Assembly (NCBI GenBank): GCA_900754745.1
Contig: CAAEEB010000028.1
Span: forward strand, 1-12,581
Origin: an uncultured Collinsella sp.
GTDB lineage: Bacteria > Actinomycetota > Coriobacteriia > Coriobacteriales > Coriobacteriaceae
DNA: 12,581 bases
Direction of reading: 5' to 3'
The stretch's first letter is position 1; the number at the start of each line of letters is the position of its first letter. Positions 6,427 to 12,581 of the stretch are shown piece by piece. The position numbers were made by a program, and so were the translations under genes. Under the pieces are notes generated by a model. It made no database searches, was not told the origin of the DNA, and was given only the letters and a program-made list of their open reading frames with translations.

Positions 6427-6847
6427 AACTTTCGTGCATGAGTGCAAAAGACATATCGGCGCGGCAGCAAACTTCACCGTTGACGCTCGCAGTACCCGTC
6501 GCAAAGCGGAACGGCCCGCGCGCACGCGTGATGGAGCACACCAGATCAACCGTGTCGTTCGGGCGCACCGGACGCTTAAAGCGCACCTTGTCCAGACTGG
6601 TGTAGAACGGCGTCGCGCCGCGCGCCTCCTCATCGCCCATCAGCAGCACGCAGCAGTTCTGGGCGAGCATCTCGCACTGAATTACGCCGGGGACAACCGG
6701 GTTTCCTGGAAAATGCCCCTGCAAAAAGTACTCGTCTCCCGTAATCGTGATCTTGCCGTGGGCCTCGTCGCCCACCAGCTCGGCCTCGTCGAGCAAAAGC
6801 ATCGGCTCGCGATGCGGCAACAGCTCCTTGAGCTCTTCTTTATTCAT
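6425..6847 (-). CDS. fabZ: 3-hydroxyacyl-ACP dehydratase FabZ
   Basis: A 140-residue hotdog-fold enzyme that removes water from 3-hydroxyacyl-ACP to give trans-2-enoyl-ACP. The N-terminal LLPHREPMLLLD (9-20) and the central GHFPGNPVVPGVIQCEMLAQ (44-63) are the FabZ signatures, with catalytic H45 and E59. Length and motifs fit FabZ rather than the longer FabA, which has a different active-site acid and also isomerises. No isomerase for unsaturated chains is in the window; in streptococci this job belongs to FabM, encoded just upstream of fabT and fabH, a region lying outside this window. A GTG at 6856 would add three residues, but the AGGTGA ribosome-binding site favours ATG 6847. It begins nine bases after the accB stop. 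Confidence 0.96.
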   Translation of the reverse strand: MNKEELKELLPHREPMLLLDEAELVGDEAHGKITITGDEYFLQGHFPGNPVVPGVIQCEMLAQNCCVLLMGDEEARGATPFYTSLDKVRFKRPVRPNDTVDLVCSITRARGPFRFATGTASVNGEVCCRADMSFALMHES

Positions 6848-6852
6848 GGATA

Positions 6853-6858
6853 TCACCT
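6853..6858 (-). promoter_or_regulatory. fabZ ribosome-binding site
   Basis: AGGTGA on the minus strand, five bases before ATG 6847 and overlapping the accB stop codon. It would sit on top of the alternative GTG at 6856, so it decides in favour of the ATG and suggests coupling of fabZ translation to accB. Confidence 0.7.
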
Positions 6859-7330
6859 ATCCGATCCTCATAAGGCAGCTGCCGAACTCCACGAGGTCGC
6901 CGTCGGCCACGCAGATCTCGAGCACCTCGCCGTCCGCCTCTGCCGTCACCTCGTTAAGGACTTTCATGGCCTCGATGATGCAGAGGGTCTCGCCGGCCTT
7001 GACCTTGGAGCCCACGTGTACAAACGGCTCGTCGCCCGGCGCCGGGGCAGCATAGAAAACGCCGACCATGGGAGCCGTGACCTCGGCGCCCTGGGGCTCC
7101 GGCGCGGCGGCAGGCGCCTGCGCGGCGGGCTCCGGTGCGGCAGGCGCAGCTGCGGGAGCTGCAACCGGAGCAGCCATGGCGCTCGGCATAGGCATGGGCA
7201 CGGCAACCGGCTGCGCGGCACTCGCGCGCTCAAGTTCGACCGCGGTGCCATCGGGCTCCTCCACGCGCACGCGCGTGAGGCCGCGGTCCTCCATAACATC
7301 GGCTATCTCGGCAAGTCTTTTGGAATCCAT
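6857..7330 (-). CDS. accB: Biotin carboxyl carrier protein of acetyl-CoA carboxylase
   Basis: 157 residues. The biotinyl domain (about 84-157) carries the carboxyl group between AccC and AccDA. The biotin attachment lysine is K123 in EAMKVLNEV, a variant of the usual EAMKMMNEI with V-L in place of M-M after the lysine; AMK is intact. Residues 1-36 form the small N-terminal domain, and residues 37-82 are an Ala/Pro-rich flexible linker typical of AccB. A biotin-protein ligase must modify it and is not encoded here. ATG 7330 lies three bases after the fabF stop, with GAGGAG (7338-7343) seven bases upstream overlapping the end of fabF. The linker's biased GC-rich codons give long spurious frames on both strands. 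Confidence 0.96.
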   Translation of the reverse strand: MDSKRLAEIADVMEDRGLTRVRVEEPDGTAVELERASAAQPVAVPMPMPSAMAAPVAAPAAAPAAPEPAAQAPAAAPEPQGAEVTAPMVGVFYAAPAPGDEPFVHVGSKVKAGETLCIIEAMKVLNEVTAEADGEVLEICVADGDLVEFGSCLMRIG

Positions 7331-7333
7331 GCT

Positions 7334-8581
7334 CTAGCTCCTCGTATATCTACGCAGCGCGATGGCGGCGTTGTGGCCGCCAAAGCCCAGGTTGGTCGAA
7401 AGCGCCCAGGTAAGGTCGGCGCGAACCGCGCGATTGGGCGTGTAGTCAAGATCGCAGGCGGGATCGGGCGTATGGTAGTTAATAGTCGGCGGCACCACGC
7501 CCTGTTCGAGCGCCATGGCACAGGCCATAACCTCGATGGCACCCGTGGCACCAATCATGTGCCCGGTCATCGACTTGGTCGATGAGACGTGCGCGGCGCG
7601 TGCCGCATCCTCGCCAAGCGCTCGCTTAATGCCCGCCGTCTCGGACGAATCGTTGAGCTTGGTCGATGTGCCGTGGGCGTTGATGTAGAGGCCCTCGGAC
7701 GGTTTGACGTCGCCCTCGGCCACCGCCAGCGATATCGCTCGGGCGATCCCTGCGGCATCGGGGTCGGGGCTCGTGATGTGATAGGCATCATCGGTGTTGC
7801 CGTAGCCCACGACCTCGGCATAAATGTGCGCTCCGCGAGCCTGCGCATGTTCCATGCTCTCGAGCACCAGCACGCAGGCACCCTCGCCCATCACAAAGCC
7901 ATCGCGGTCTGCGTCGAACGGACGACAGGCAGTCGACGTGTCGGGATTGGTGGTAAGCGCACGGCAGGACGTAAAGCCCGCAACGGCATCGGGGATAATG
8001 GCCGCCTCGGCGCCGCCGGCGAGAATCGCATCGGCATAGCCATGCTTGATGGCGCGGAACGCCTCGCCCACGGCATGTGCCGAGGTCGCGCAGGCGGTCA
8101 CCACGGGCAGGGTCGGGCCCTTTGCCTTGTGGCGGATTGCGATATTGCCCGAAGCCATATTGGGGATCATCATCGCGATCATATAGGGCGATGCGCGACG
8201 GGGCCCCCGATCGGCAATCGTGTGGACGTTGTCGACGAGTGTCTGCATGCCGCCCACGCCTGAACCCACGTAGACGCCCAGGCGCTCGTGATCGATGGCG
8301 CCCTCGACATCAAAACCCGCATCGTGCATGGCCTCGTCCGACGCTGCCAGGGCAAACTGAACGCAGGGGTCCAGGTGCTTGGCATCACGCTTGCCAAAGT
8401 ACTCGTTGCCGTCAAAACCCTTGACCTCGGCCGCCACCTTAACGGCGAACGCATCGGTATCGAAGTGCGTGATCGGTCCGATACCGCACGTGCCGGCGCA
8501 CATGGCCGCCCAGGTGGCAAGCGCCGTGTTGCCGAGCGGCGATACGGCACCGATACCGGTGATTGCAACTCTCTGTTCCAT
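7334..8581 (-). CDS. fabF: 3-oxoacyl-ACP synthase II (elongating condensing enzyme)
   Basis: A 415-residue thiolase-fold enzyme that condenses malonyl-ACP with the growing acyl-ACP. The catalytic set is complete and almost at E. coli FabF numbering: C164 in TACATSAHAVG, H303 in NAHGTST, K336 and H341 in STKSMTGH. The glycine-rich C-terminal loop NLGFGGHN is also present. It is the only FabB/FabF-type enzyme in the window. Three starts are possible: ATG 8581, ATG 8584 and TTG 8599. GAGGAG (8588-8593) is six bases from ATG 8581 and only three from 8584, and it lies inside the reading from 8599, so 8581 is preferred. It follows fabG by 39 bases and precedes accB by three. Confidence 0.97.
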   Translation of the reverse strand: MEQRVAITGIGAVSPLGNTALATWAAMCAGTCGIGPITHFDTDAFAVKVAAEVKGFDGNEYFGKRDAKHLDPCVQFALAASDEAMHDAGFDVEGAIDHERLGVYVGSGVGGMQTLVDNVHTIADRGPRRASPYMIAMMIPNMASGNIAIRHKAKGPTLPVVTACATSAHAVGEAFRAIKHGYADAILAGGAEAAIIPDAVAGFTSCRALTTNPDTSTACRPFDADRDGFVMGEGACVLVLESMEHAQARGAHIYAEVVGYGNTDDAYHITSPDPDAAGIARAISLAVAEGDVKPSEGLYINAHGTSTKLNDSSETAGIKRALGEDAARAAHVSSTKSMTGHMIGATGAIEVMACAMALEQGVVPPTINYHTPDPACDLDYTPNRAVRADLTWALSTNLGFGGHNAAIALRRYTRS

Positions 8582-8587
8582 CATGGT

Positions 8588-8593
8588 CTCCTC
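8588..8593 (-). promoter_or_regulatory. fabF ribosome-binding site
   Basis: GAGGAG on the minus strand, six bases before ATG 8581. It excludes the upstream TTG start and favours the second of two adjacent ATG codons. Confidence 0.65.
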
Positions 8594-8620
8594 ATCCAAG
8601 CCGTTGTTCGGCCCTGGTTT

Positions 8621-9394
8621 CTACATCGCCATTCCGCCGTCGACGCGTATGACTTCGCCCGTAATGTAAGCGGCGGCATCACTCGCCAAAAAGCGCACCA
8701 CGCCGGCCACTTCCTCGGGGCGCGCCATGCGCCTCAGGGGAATCTGCTCCTCGCACGCCGCGCGCACCTTATCCGAGAGCTTTGCCGTCATATCGGTCTC
8801 GACAAACCCGGGGGCGACCGCGTTCACTCGTACGCCGCGGGGCGCAAGCTCGCGCGCCACCGCCTTGGTCAGACCGATGATGCCCGCCTTGGAGGCAGCG
8901 TAGTTGGCCTGCCCGGCATTGCCCATCAGGCCCACGACCGAGCTCATGTTGATGACGCAACCGCCGCGCTGGCGCATAAAGGTCTTGGTGAGTGCGCGCG
9001 TCGTATTGAACGTGCCCTTGAGATTGACATCGAGCACGCGGTCGAAGGCATCGTCGCCCATGCGCATGAGCAGGCCGTCGCGCGTGATGCCGGCGTTGTT
9101 GACGAGCGCCCAAATGGAGCCAAAGTCGCTGAGGACCGTCTCCACGCAAGTGTTGACGGCGGCGGGGTCGGCCACGTCACATTGATATGCGCGCGCCGTG
9201 GCGCCAGCCGCCTCACAGGCTTCGCACGTCTCGCGCGCCGCATCTGCGCTACCGGCATAGACGACGGCGATATCAAAGCCGTCCTCCGCCAGGCCCACGG
9301 CACAAGCGCGACCGATGCCGCGCGAACCGCCCGTGACAAGCGCCACGCGACGTGAGTCGTTGCGCTCGAGCGCGCCGTTGTTCAAGTTGCCCAT
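8621..9394 (-). CDS. fabG: 3-oxoacyl-ACP reductase FabG
   Basis: A 257-residue short-chain dehydrogenase that reduces 3-oxoacyl-ACP with NADPH. Features in order are the cofactor loop TGGSRGIG (21-28), NNAG (99-102), N124, and the catalytic triad S152, Y165 and K169 in SSVVGLMGNAGQANYAASKAG. The tail TGEVIRVDGGM is characteristic of FabG. Its place between fabD and fabF supports FabG over the many other family members. About ten extra residues at the start (to N12) precede the usual first strand. ATG 9394 has AAAGGA (9400-9405) five bases upstream, and an out-of-frame ATG lies between them. It begins 30 bases after fabD. Confidence 0.95.
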   Translation of the reverse strand: MGNLNNGALERNDSRRVALVTGGSRGIGRACAVGLAEDGFDIAVVYAGSADAARETCEACEAAGATARAYQCDVADPAAVNTCVETVLSDFGSIWALVNNAGITRDGLLMRMGDDAFDRVLDVNLKGTFNTTRALTKTFMRQRGGCVINMSSVVGLMGNAGQANYAASKAGIIGLTKAVARELAPRGVRVNAVAPGFVETDMTAKLSDKVRAACEEQIPLRRMARPEEVAGVVRFLASDAAAYITGEVIRVDGGMAM

Positions 9395-9424
9395 GTCATT
9401 CCTTTCGGGTTACAGCCCTGTGAA

Positions 9425-10351
9425 CTATGCGAGCTCGTCGGCAATAGCTGCGACCTGTTCGGCCGTTTCGCACGAATACACACGAACGGCGCTCAGCGTA
9501 CGCTTGACCAGGCCCGACAGCGTTTTGCCGGGGCCGACCTCAATAAACGTGTCGATGCCTTGATCCTGCAGAGTGTGCAGTGTGTCGACCCAGCGCACGG
9601 CATGACTCACCTGGTTGGCCAAGACATCCGATGCCGCTTGCAGGTCGGCCGGATAGGGCGCCGCCGTCATATTTGCCATAACAGGAATGAGCAACGGAGA
9701 CGGCGCGTGACCGGCCTCAATATATGCAGCAAGGCCACAGGTCGCCTCGGCCATATAGGGGCTATGGAATGCACCCGACACCGCGACCTTCATGGCCCGG
9801 CCACCAGCCTCTTTTACCAGGACGTCGAGGGCCTGCAACGCATCGAGCGCTCCGGCCACAACCGTCTGCTGGGGGCTGTTGTAGTTGACCGGCCAGCAGC
9901 CCTCGCCGGCCTGTTTTGCCAGGCCCTCGACTTGCGCCGCATCGAGCTTAATGACGGCACGCATGCCGCCCGGATGGCGCTCGGCCGCCGTGGCCATCAA
10001 TGCTGCGCGCTCACATACGAGCTCAAAACCCGCTCGCGTATCGAATGCCCCCGCAAAGGTGAGCGCGGCGACCTCGCCCAGCGAGAATCCCGCACAGGCG
10101 GCAGGCACCACGCCGCGCTCGCGCAGGGCGACGGCGACAGCCAAGTCGTGCACGAACACGCAAGGCTGCGTGTTCTCGGTCTGCGAGAGCTCCTCCTTGG
10201 AGGCGCTCCGGCACTGCTCGCTGGTCCCCGGGCGTACCTCGTCGGCGATCGCAAACACCTCGGCAGCCGCCGGTGATGCCTCGATGAGGTCGACGCCCAT
10301 CGCGGGATGCTGGGCACCCTGACCGGCAAACAGAAACGCTACGCTACCCAT
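9425..10351 (-). CDS. fabD: Malonyl-CoA:ACP transacylase
   Basis: 308 residues, the normal size. It moves malonate from CoA to ACP through a serine ester. It starts with the family pattern AFLFAGQGAQ (5-14). The nucleophile is S90 in GFSLGE, and the partners are H196 in GAFHSPYM, R115, and Q247 in NQVSHAVRW. The nucleophile elbow has Phe where many homologues have His (GHSLGE); some streptococcal enzymes carry another hydrophobic residue there, so activity should be intact. ATG 10351 gives the standard N-terminus and has GAAGGG (10361-10366) nine bases upstream. A longer in-frame reading to 10453 adds 34 Arg-rich residues that lie within fabK and is rejected. The first 13 bases overlap the end of fabK. 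Confidence 0.96.
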   Translation of the reverse strand: MGSVAFLFAGQGAQHPAMGVDLIEASPAAAEVFAIADEVRPGTSEQCRSASKEELSQTENTQPCVFVHDLAVAVALRERGVVPAACAGFSLGEVAALTFAGAFDTRAGFELVCERAALMATAAERHPGGMRAVIKLDAAQVEGLAKQAGEGCWPVNYNSPQQTVVAGALDALQALDVLVKEAGGRAMKVAVSGAFHSPYMAEATCGLAAYIEAGHAPSPLLIPVMANMTAAPYPADLQAASDVLANQVSHAVRWVDTLHTLQDQGIDTFIEVGPGKTLSGLVKRTLSAVRVYSCETAEQVAAIADELA

Positions 10352-11283
10352 GCGGACGCACCCTTCAGGACATGCTCGGCGCCATCGACCAGATCGTCGA
10401 CGATTTCGCGTGCGCTCTGGCGCTTGTTGACCATGCCGGCAATCTGTCCGCACAAATACGAACCCTCTTCGTAATTACCGTCCTTTGCGGCTTTACGAAG
10501 CGCGCCCGTGCCCATGGCCTCAAGCTCCTCGGGGCTTGCGCCCGCCGCCTCGTTCTTGGCATACGCGTTGGTGAAGGGGTTCTTGAGGGCGCGAACCGGA
10601 TGTCCCGTCGAGCGACCGGTCGCACGCGTCGACGTGTCGCCTGCCTTGAGCACCAGCTCTTTGTACTGTTCGGATACGGTGCACTCGTTTGCGACCAGAA
10701 AGCGTGTTCCCACCTGGACGCCGGCAGCGCCGAGCATAAAGGCGGCCGCCACACCGCGGCCATCGGCGATGCCGCCAGCCGCAACCACGGGAATATCGAC
10801 CGCATCGACAACCTGCGGCACCAGCGCCATCGTCGAGGTCTCTCCAATATGGCCGCCTGATTCGGTGCCCTCGGCAACCACGGCAGTTGCTCCGCGACGC
10901 GCCACGAGACGCGCCAGCGCCACCGAAGCCACGACGGGTATGACCTTGATGCCTGCATCGTTCCAGGCCTTCATGTACTTGGTGGGATTGCCGGCGCCGG
11001 TCACCACAACGGGCACCCGCTCATCAATCACCACTTGTGCGACCTCGTCGACAAATGGACTCATGAGCATAACGTTGACGCCAAAGGGCTTATCCGTCTT
11101 GGCGCGCAGCTCGTGAATCTGATCGCGCAGCCAGTTTGCGTCGGCATTCATGGCCGCGATAATGCCTAAGCCGCCCGCCTCGGACACGGCAGATGCCAGC
11201 GAGGCATCGGCAATCCAGGCCATGCCACCCTGGAACACGGGTTTTTCGATGCCGAGCAGATCGCAGAGAGGAGACTTGAGCAT
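10339..11283 (-). CDS. fabK: Enoyl-ACP reductase II (FMN-dependent)
   Basis: A 314-residue TIM-barrel flavoprotein that reduces trans-2-enoyl-ACP, the last step of each elongation round, with NAD(P)H and FMN. It closely follows streptococcal FabK. Shared stretches are PVFQGGMAW (15-23), AGGLGII (36-42), DKPFGVNVMLMSPF (64-77), TGAGNP (95-100), AEGTESGGHIG (137-147) with the catalytic H145, and AAGGIADGRG and VQVGTRF in the FMN phosphate site. This distinguishes it from nitronate monooxygenases of the same fold. It is structurally unrelated to FabI, and enzymes of this type are not inhibited by triclosan. ATG 11283 is preceded by a GTG at 11286 that could add one residue. GGAG (11292-11295) is eight bases from the ATG. 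The GTG overlaps the acpP stop, so coupling is likely. Confidence 0.96.
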   Translation of the reverse strand: MLKSPLCDLLGIEKPVFQGGMAWIADASLASAVSEAGGLGIIAAMNADANWLRDQIHELRAKTDKPFGVNVMLMSPFVDEVAQVVIDERVPVVVTGAGNPTKYMKAWNDAGIKVIPVVASVALARLVARRGATAVVAEGTESGGHIGETSTMALVPQVVDAVDIPVVAAGGIADGRGVAAAFMLGAAGVQVGTRFLVANECTVSEQYKELVLKAGDTSTRATGRSTGHPVRALKNPFTNAYAKNEAAGASPEELEAMGTGALRKAAKDGNYEEGSYLCGQIAGMVNKRQSAREIVDDLVDGAEHVLKGASAWVA

Positions 11284-11285
11284 CA

Positions 11286-11522
11286 CTACTTCTCCAATGC
11301 CGCCTCGACCGTATCGACGAACTCGCCGACCGTCTTGGGGTTCTCCTCGGTATCGAGCTCAATGCCAAACTCGTCCTCGACGGCGACGAGGATCTCGACG
11401 GTGCCCAGACTGTCGAGGCCAATCTCCTCGAGCGTGGACTCGGGCTTCATCTCGACGCCGTCAAGGCCAGCGGTCTCGCGGATAACGTCACAAACGCGCT
11501 CGAAGGTCTTCTGATCTGCCAT
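11286..11522 (-). CDS. acpP: Acyl carrier protein
   Basis: A 78-residue acidic four-helix protein that carries all intermediates of fatty-acid synthesis. S38 in GLDSLGTVE is the attachment point for 4'-phosphopantetheine, with the D37-S38-L39 core invariant. Helix II (about 39-53) is rich in Glu and Asp, as needed for docking to basic patches on partner enzymes. The carrier synthase that modifies it is not in the window. ATG 11522 is chosen because AAAGGAG (11530-11536) is seven bases upstream and the MADQKTFERV start is typical; an upstream in-frame reading adds 13 non-conserved residues. It follows fabH by 52 bases, the longest gap in the operon. Confidence 0.97.
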   Translation of the reverse strand: MADQKTFERVCDVIRETAGLDGVEMKPESTLEEIGLDSLGTVEILVAVEDEFGIELDTEENPKTVGEFVDTVEAALEK

Positions 11523-11574
11523 GGTAGTTCTCCTTTGTTTGTGCCCTAGGGGCGTTTTCATTTCCTATGTGCAA
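11523..11574 (-). promoter_or_regulatory. fabH-acpP spacer with a short GC hairpin and the acpP ribosome-binding site
   Basis: On the minus strand a GCCC-CTA-GGGC mini-hairpin (11543-11553) sits about 30 bases before the acpP start and is followed by AAAGGAG (11530-11536). The stem is only four pairs, and no clear promoter boxes are visible. It may be a stability or processing element raising acpP output, but the evidence is position only. Confidence 0.25.
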
Positions 11575-12534
11575 CTACTTCCAGCGAAGTAGATAGCCAC
11601 CTACATCCAAGCCGGCGCCAAATCCGACCAGGGCGATGGTGTCGCCCGCGTGCAGTGCGCCGGTATTTGCCAGTCGATCGAGAGCAAGCGGAATGCAGGC
11701 GCTCGAGATGTTGCCGGTTTCACGCAACGTTCGGACCACACGGTCGTCCGGCACACCCAGGCGCTTGACTGCCTGGCTCAAGATTCGTTCGTTAGCCTGA
11801 TGGAATACAAAGTGGTCGATGTCCTCGACCGCGATGCTCGCGTCGCAGGCAAGCTTGTTGACCGTGTCGCAGATGGCATTGACGCCAAACTTGAACACGC
11901 GACGACCGTTCATGGAAAGCACACTCTCACGGTCCGCGGAATCCTTGAACGGTGAGGTCCCAGCCAGTCCCGGAACACGCAGCGTCTCGACATCGGATGC
12001 GGTCGAAAGCTCAACAGCAAGGGGATTCTCTCCCCCAGCCTCTATGACCGCAGCACCCGCGCCATCGCCAAAGAGCACGCACGTGGCACGGTCGGTCCAA
12101 TCGAGCGCGCGCGTCATCTGCTCGGCTGCAACGACCAGCACGTGCCTGGCGCGACCGCGGGCGATATAGCCCTCGGCGACATCGAGCGCAAAAACGAAGC
12201 CGGCACAAGCCGCCGAAACGTCGAAGGCAGGACATGTGGCACCCAGGCGCTCAGCAACGGCACACGCCTCGGCGGGAACGAGATGGTCACCCGTTGTCGT
12301 CGAGCAGACGATAAGATCCAGCTGACTCGCATCGATTCCGGACGTCTGGAGCGCTTGCTCGCTCGCTGCTACGGCAAGGTCGTCGAGCGACTCGGTGGTG
12401 CAGACATGGCGGCTCTTGATACCTGTGCGCGTAAAAATCCACTCATCCGAGGTGTCCAGGAACTCGGACAGCTCGTCGTTGGAAACGCTGCGCTCGGGAA
12501 GCGCCGAGCCTGTTCCAAGAATCGTGAAACCCAT
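11575..12534 (-). CDS. fabH: 3-oxoacyl-ACP synthase III (initiating condensing enzyme)
   Basis: 319 residues (E. coli FabH has 317). It condenses an acyl-CoA primer with malonyl-ACP to begin each chain. The catalytic triad is C110 in SAACAGF, H245 in FHQANERI and N275 in ETGNISSA, nearly identical in spacing to E. coli. The N-terminal GTGSALPE and DTSDEWIFTRTGI are FabH signatures, and GFGAGLDVGGYLLRW closes the protein. Primer choice, straight or branched, cannot be read from sequence. ATG 12534 follows a near-perfect ribosome-binding site (AAAGGAGG), whereas an in-frame TTG at 12576 would add 14 residues that include that site. First complete gene of the operon in the window; the promoter presumably lies beyond the right edge. 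Confidence 0.97.
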   Translation of the reverse strand: MGFTILGTGSALPERSVSNDELSEFLDTSDEWIFTRTGIKSRHVCTTESLDDLAVAASEQALQTSGIDASQLDLIVCSTTTGDHLVPAEACAVAERLGATCPAFDVSAACAGFVFALDVAEGYIARGRARHVLVVAAEQMTRALDWTDRATCVLFGDGAGAAVIEAGGENPLAVELSTASDVETLRVPGLAGTSPFKDSADRESVLSMNGRRVFKFGVNAICDTVNKLACDASIAVEDIDHFVFHQANERILSQAVKRLGVPDDRVVRTLRETGNISSACIPLALDRLANTGALHAGDTIALVGFGAGLDVGGYLLRWK

Positions 12535-12540
12535 CACTAA

Positions 12541-12548
12541 CCTCCTTT
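12541..12548 (-). promoter_or_regulatory. fabH ribosome-binding site
   Basis: AAAGGAGG on the minus strand, six bases before ATG 12534. It is the strongest Shine-Dalgarno in the window and fixes the fabH start. Just upstream a TAA (12564-12566) closes a frame that is open to the right edge (last codons L S W S M), perhaps the end of a preceding gene. Too little is visible to call it. Confidence 0.8.
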
Positions 12549-12581
12549 GAGTTGTTGACGTGTTTACATCGACCAAGAGAG

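Noticed and set aside
5413..6441. Plus-strand open frame opposite accC
   Set aside because: Antisense shadow; the minus-strand AccC reading has every expected active-site residue.
6415..6633. N-terminal extension of accC by 73 residues
   Set aside because: The extra residues are Arg-rich out-of-frame reading of fabZ. Homologues begin at the ATG at 6414, which has its own ribosome-binding site.
7085..7220. Ala/Pro repeat as a separate low-complexity gene or tandem repeat
   Set aside because: It is the flexible linker of AccB, normal for this protein.
8288..9355. Plus-strand open frame of 355 codons opposite fabG and fabF
   Set aside because: A mirror frame of two well-supported genes, with no suitable ribosome-binding site and no recognisable motif.
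10352..10453. N-terminal extension of fabD by 34 residues
   Set aside because: Arg-rich text inside fabK. The conserved AFLFAGQGAQ start and a Shine-Dalgarno support ATG 10351.
12551..12566. Possible palindrome upstream of fabH as a FabT or FapR-type operator
   Set aside because: Only scattered positions match between the halves, it does not resemble the AT-rich FabT site, and the real promoter region is probably beyond the window.

Overview
The window is a GC-rich bacterial chromosome segment in which every supported gene is read from the minus strand, so transcription runs from the right edge to the left. Content and style fit an anaerobic, host-associated Coriobacteriia (Collinsella-like) genome. 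The reasons are high GC with Shine-Dalgarno-led genes, a fused acetyl-CoA carboxylase AccD-AccA, FabK as the only enoyl-ACP reductase in the cluster, and a PTS permease. The assignment is an inference from protein character, not from a marker gene.

Positions 12534 to 3360 hold a complete type II fatty-acid synthesis operon in the order fabH, acpP, fabK, fabD, fabG, fabF, accB, fabZ, accC, accDA. Gaps are 3 to 52 bases, and fabK/fabD and accC/accDA overlap, so one polycistronic mRNA with translational coupling is likely. AccB, AccC and AccDA make malonyl-CoA. FabD moves malonate to ACP, and FabH starts the chain from acetyl-CoA or another acyl-CoA. FabF, FabG, FabZ and FabK run the elongation cycle. 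The order matches, gene for gene, the fab cluster of streptococci and other Lactobacillales, except that accD and accA are joined in one frame here.

Forty bases after accDA is an orphan PTS IIC permease of the glucoside family (3319 to 2105). The junction carries three copies of an 8-base word, two of them forming a hairpin over the accDA stop codon. A strong hairpin terminator (2030 to 2065) closes this unit.

A second unit follows: a cation-diffusion-facilitator exporter with a manganese-type metal site and a doubled cytosolic domain (1960 to 800), then a histidine-phosphatase-family enzyme (760 to 140). Its candidate promoter overlaps the preceding terminator and an imperfect 21-base dyad. 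At the left edge a promoter, a Shine-Dalgarno and an ATG suggest the start of another minus-strand gene, whose ribosome-binding site lies in a hairpin.

Most of the window is well-understood core metabolism. The parts least explained by known annotation are the small regulatory structures at 10-46, 2007-2037 and 3312-3365, the isolated IIC gene, and the two-domain tail of the metal exporter. No IS element, CRISPR array, tRNA or rRNA was seen, and no gene-free stretch exceeds about 150 bases.
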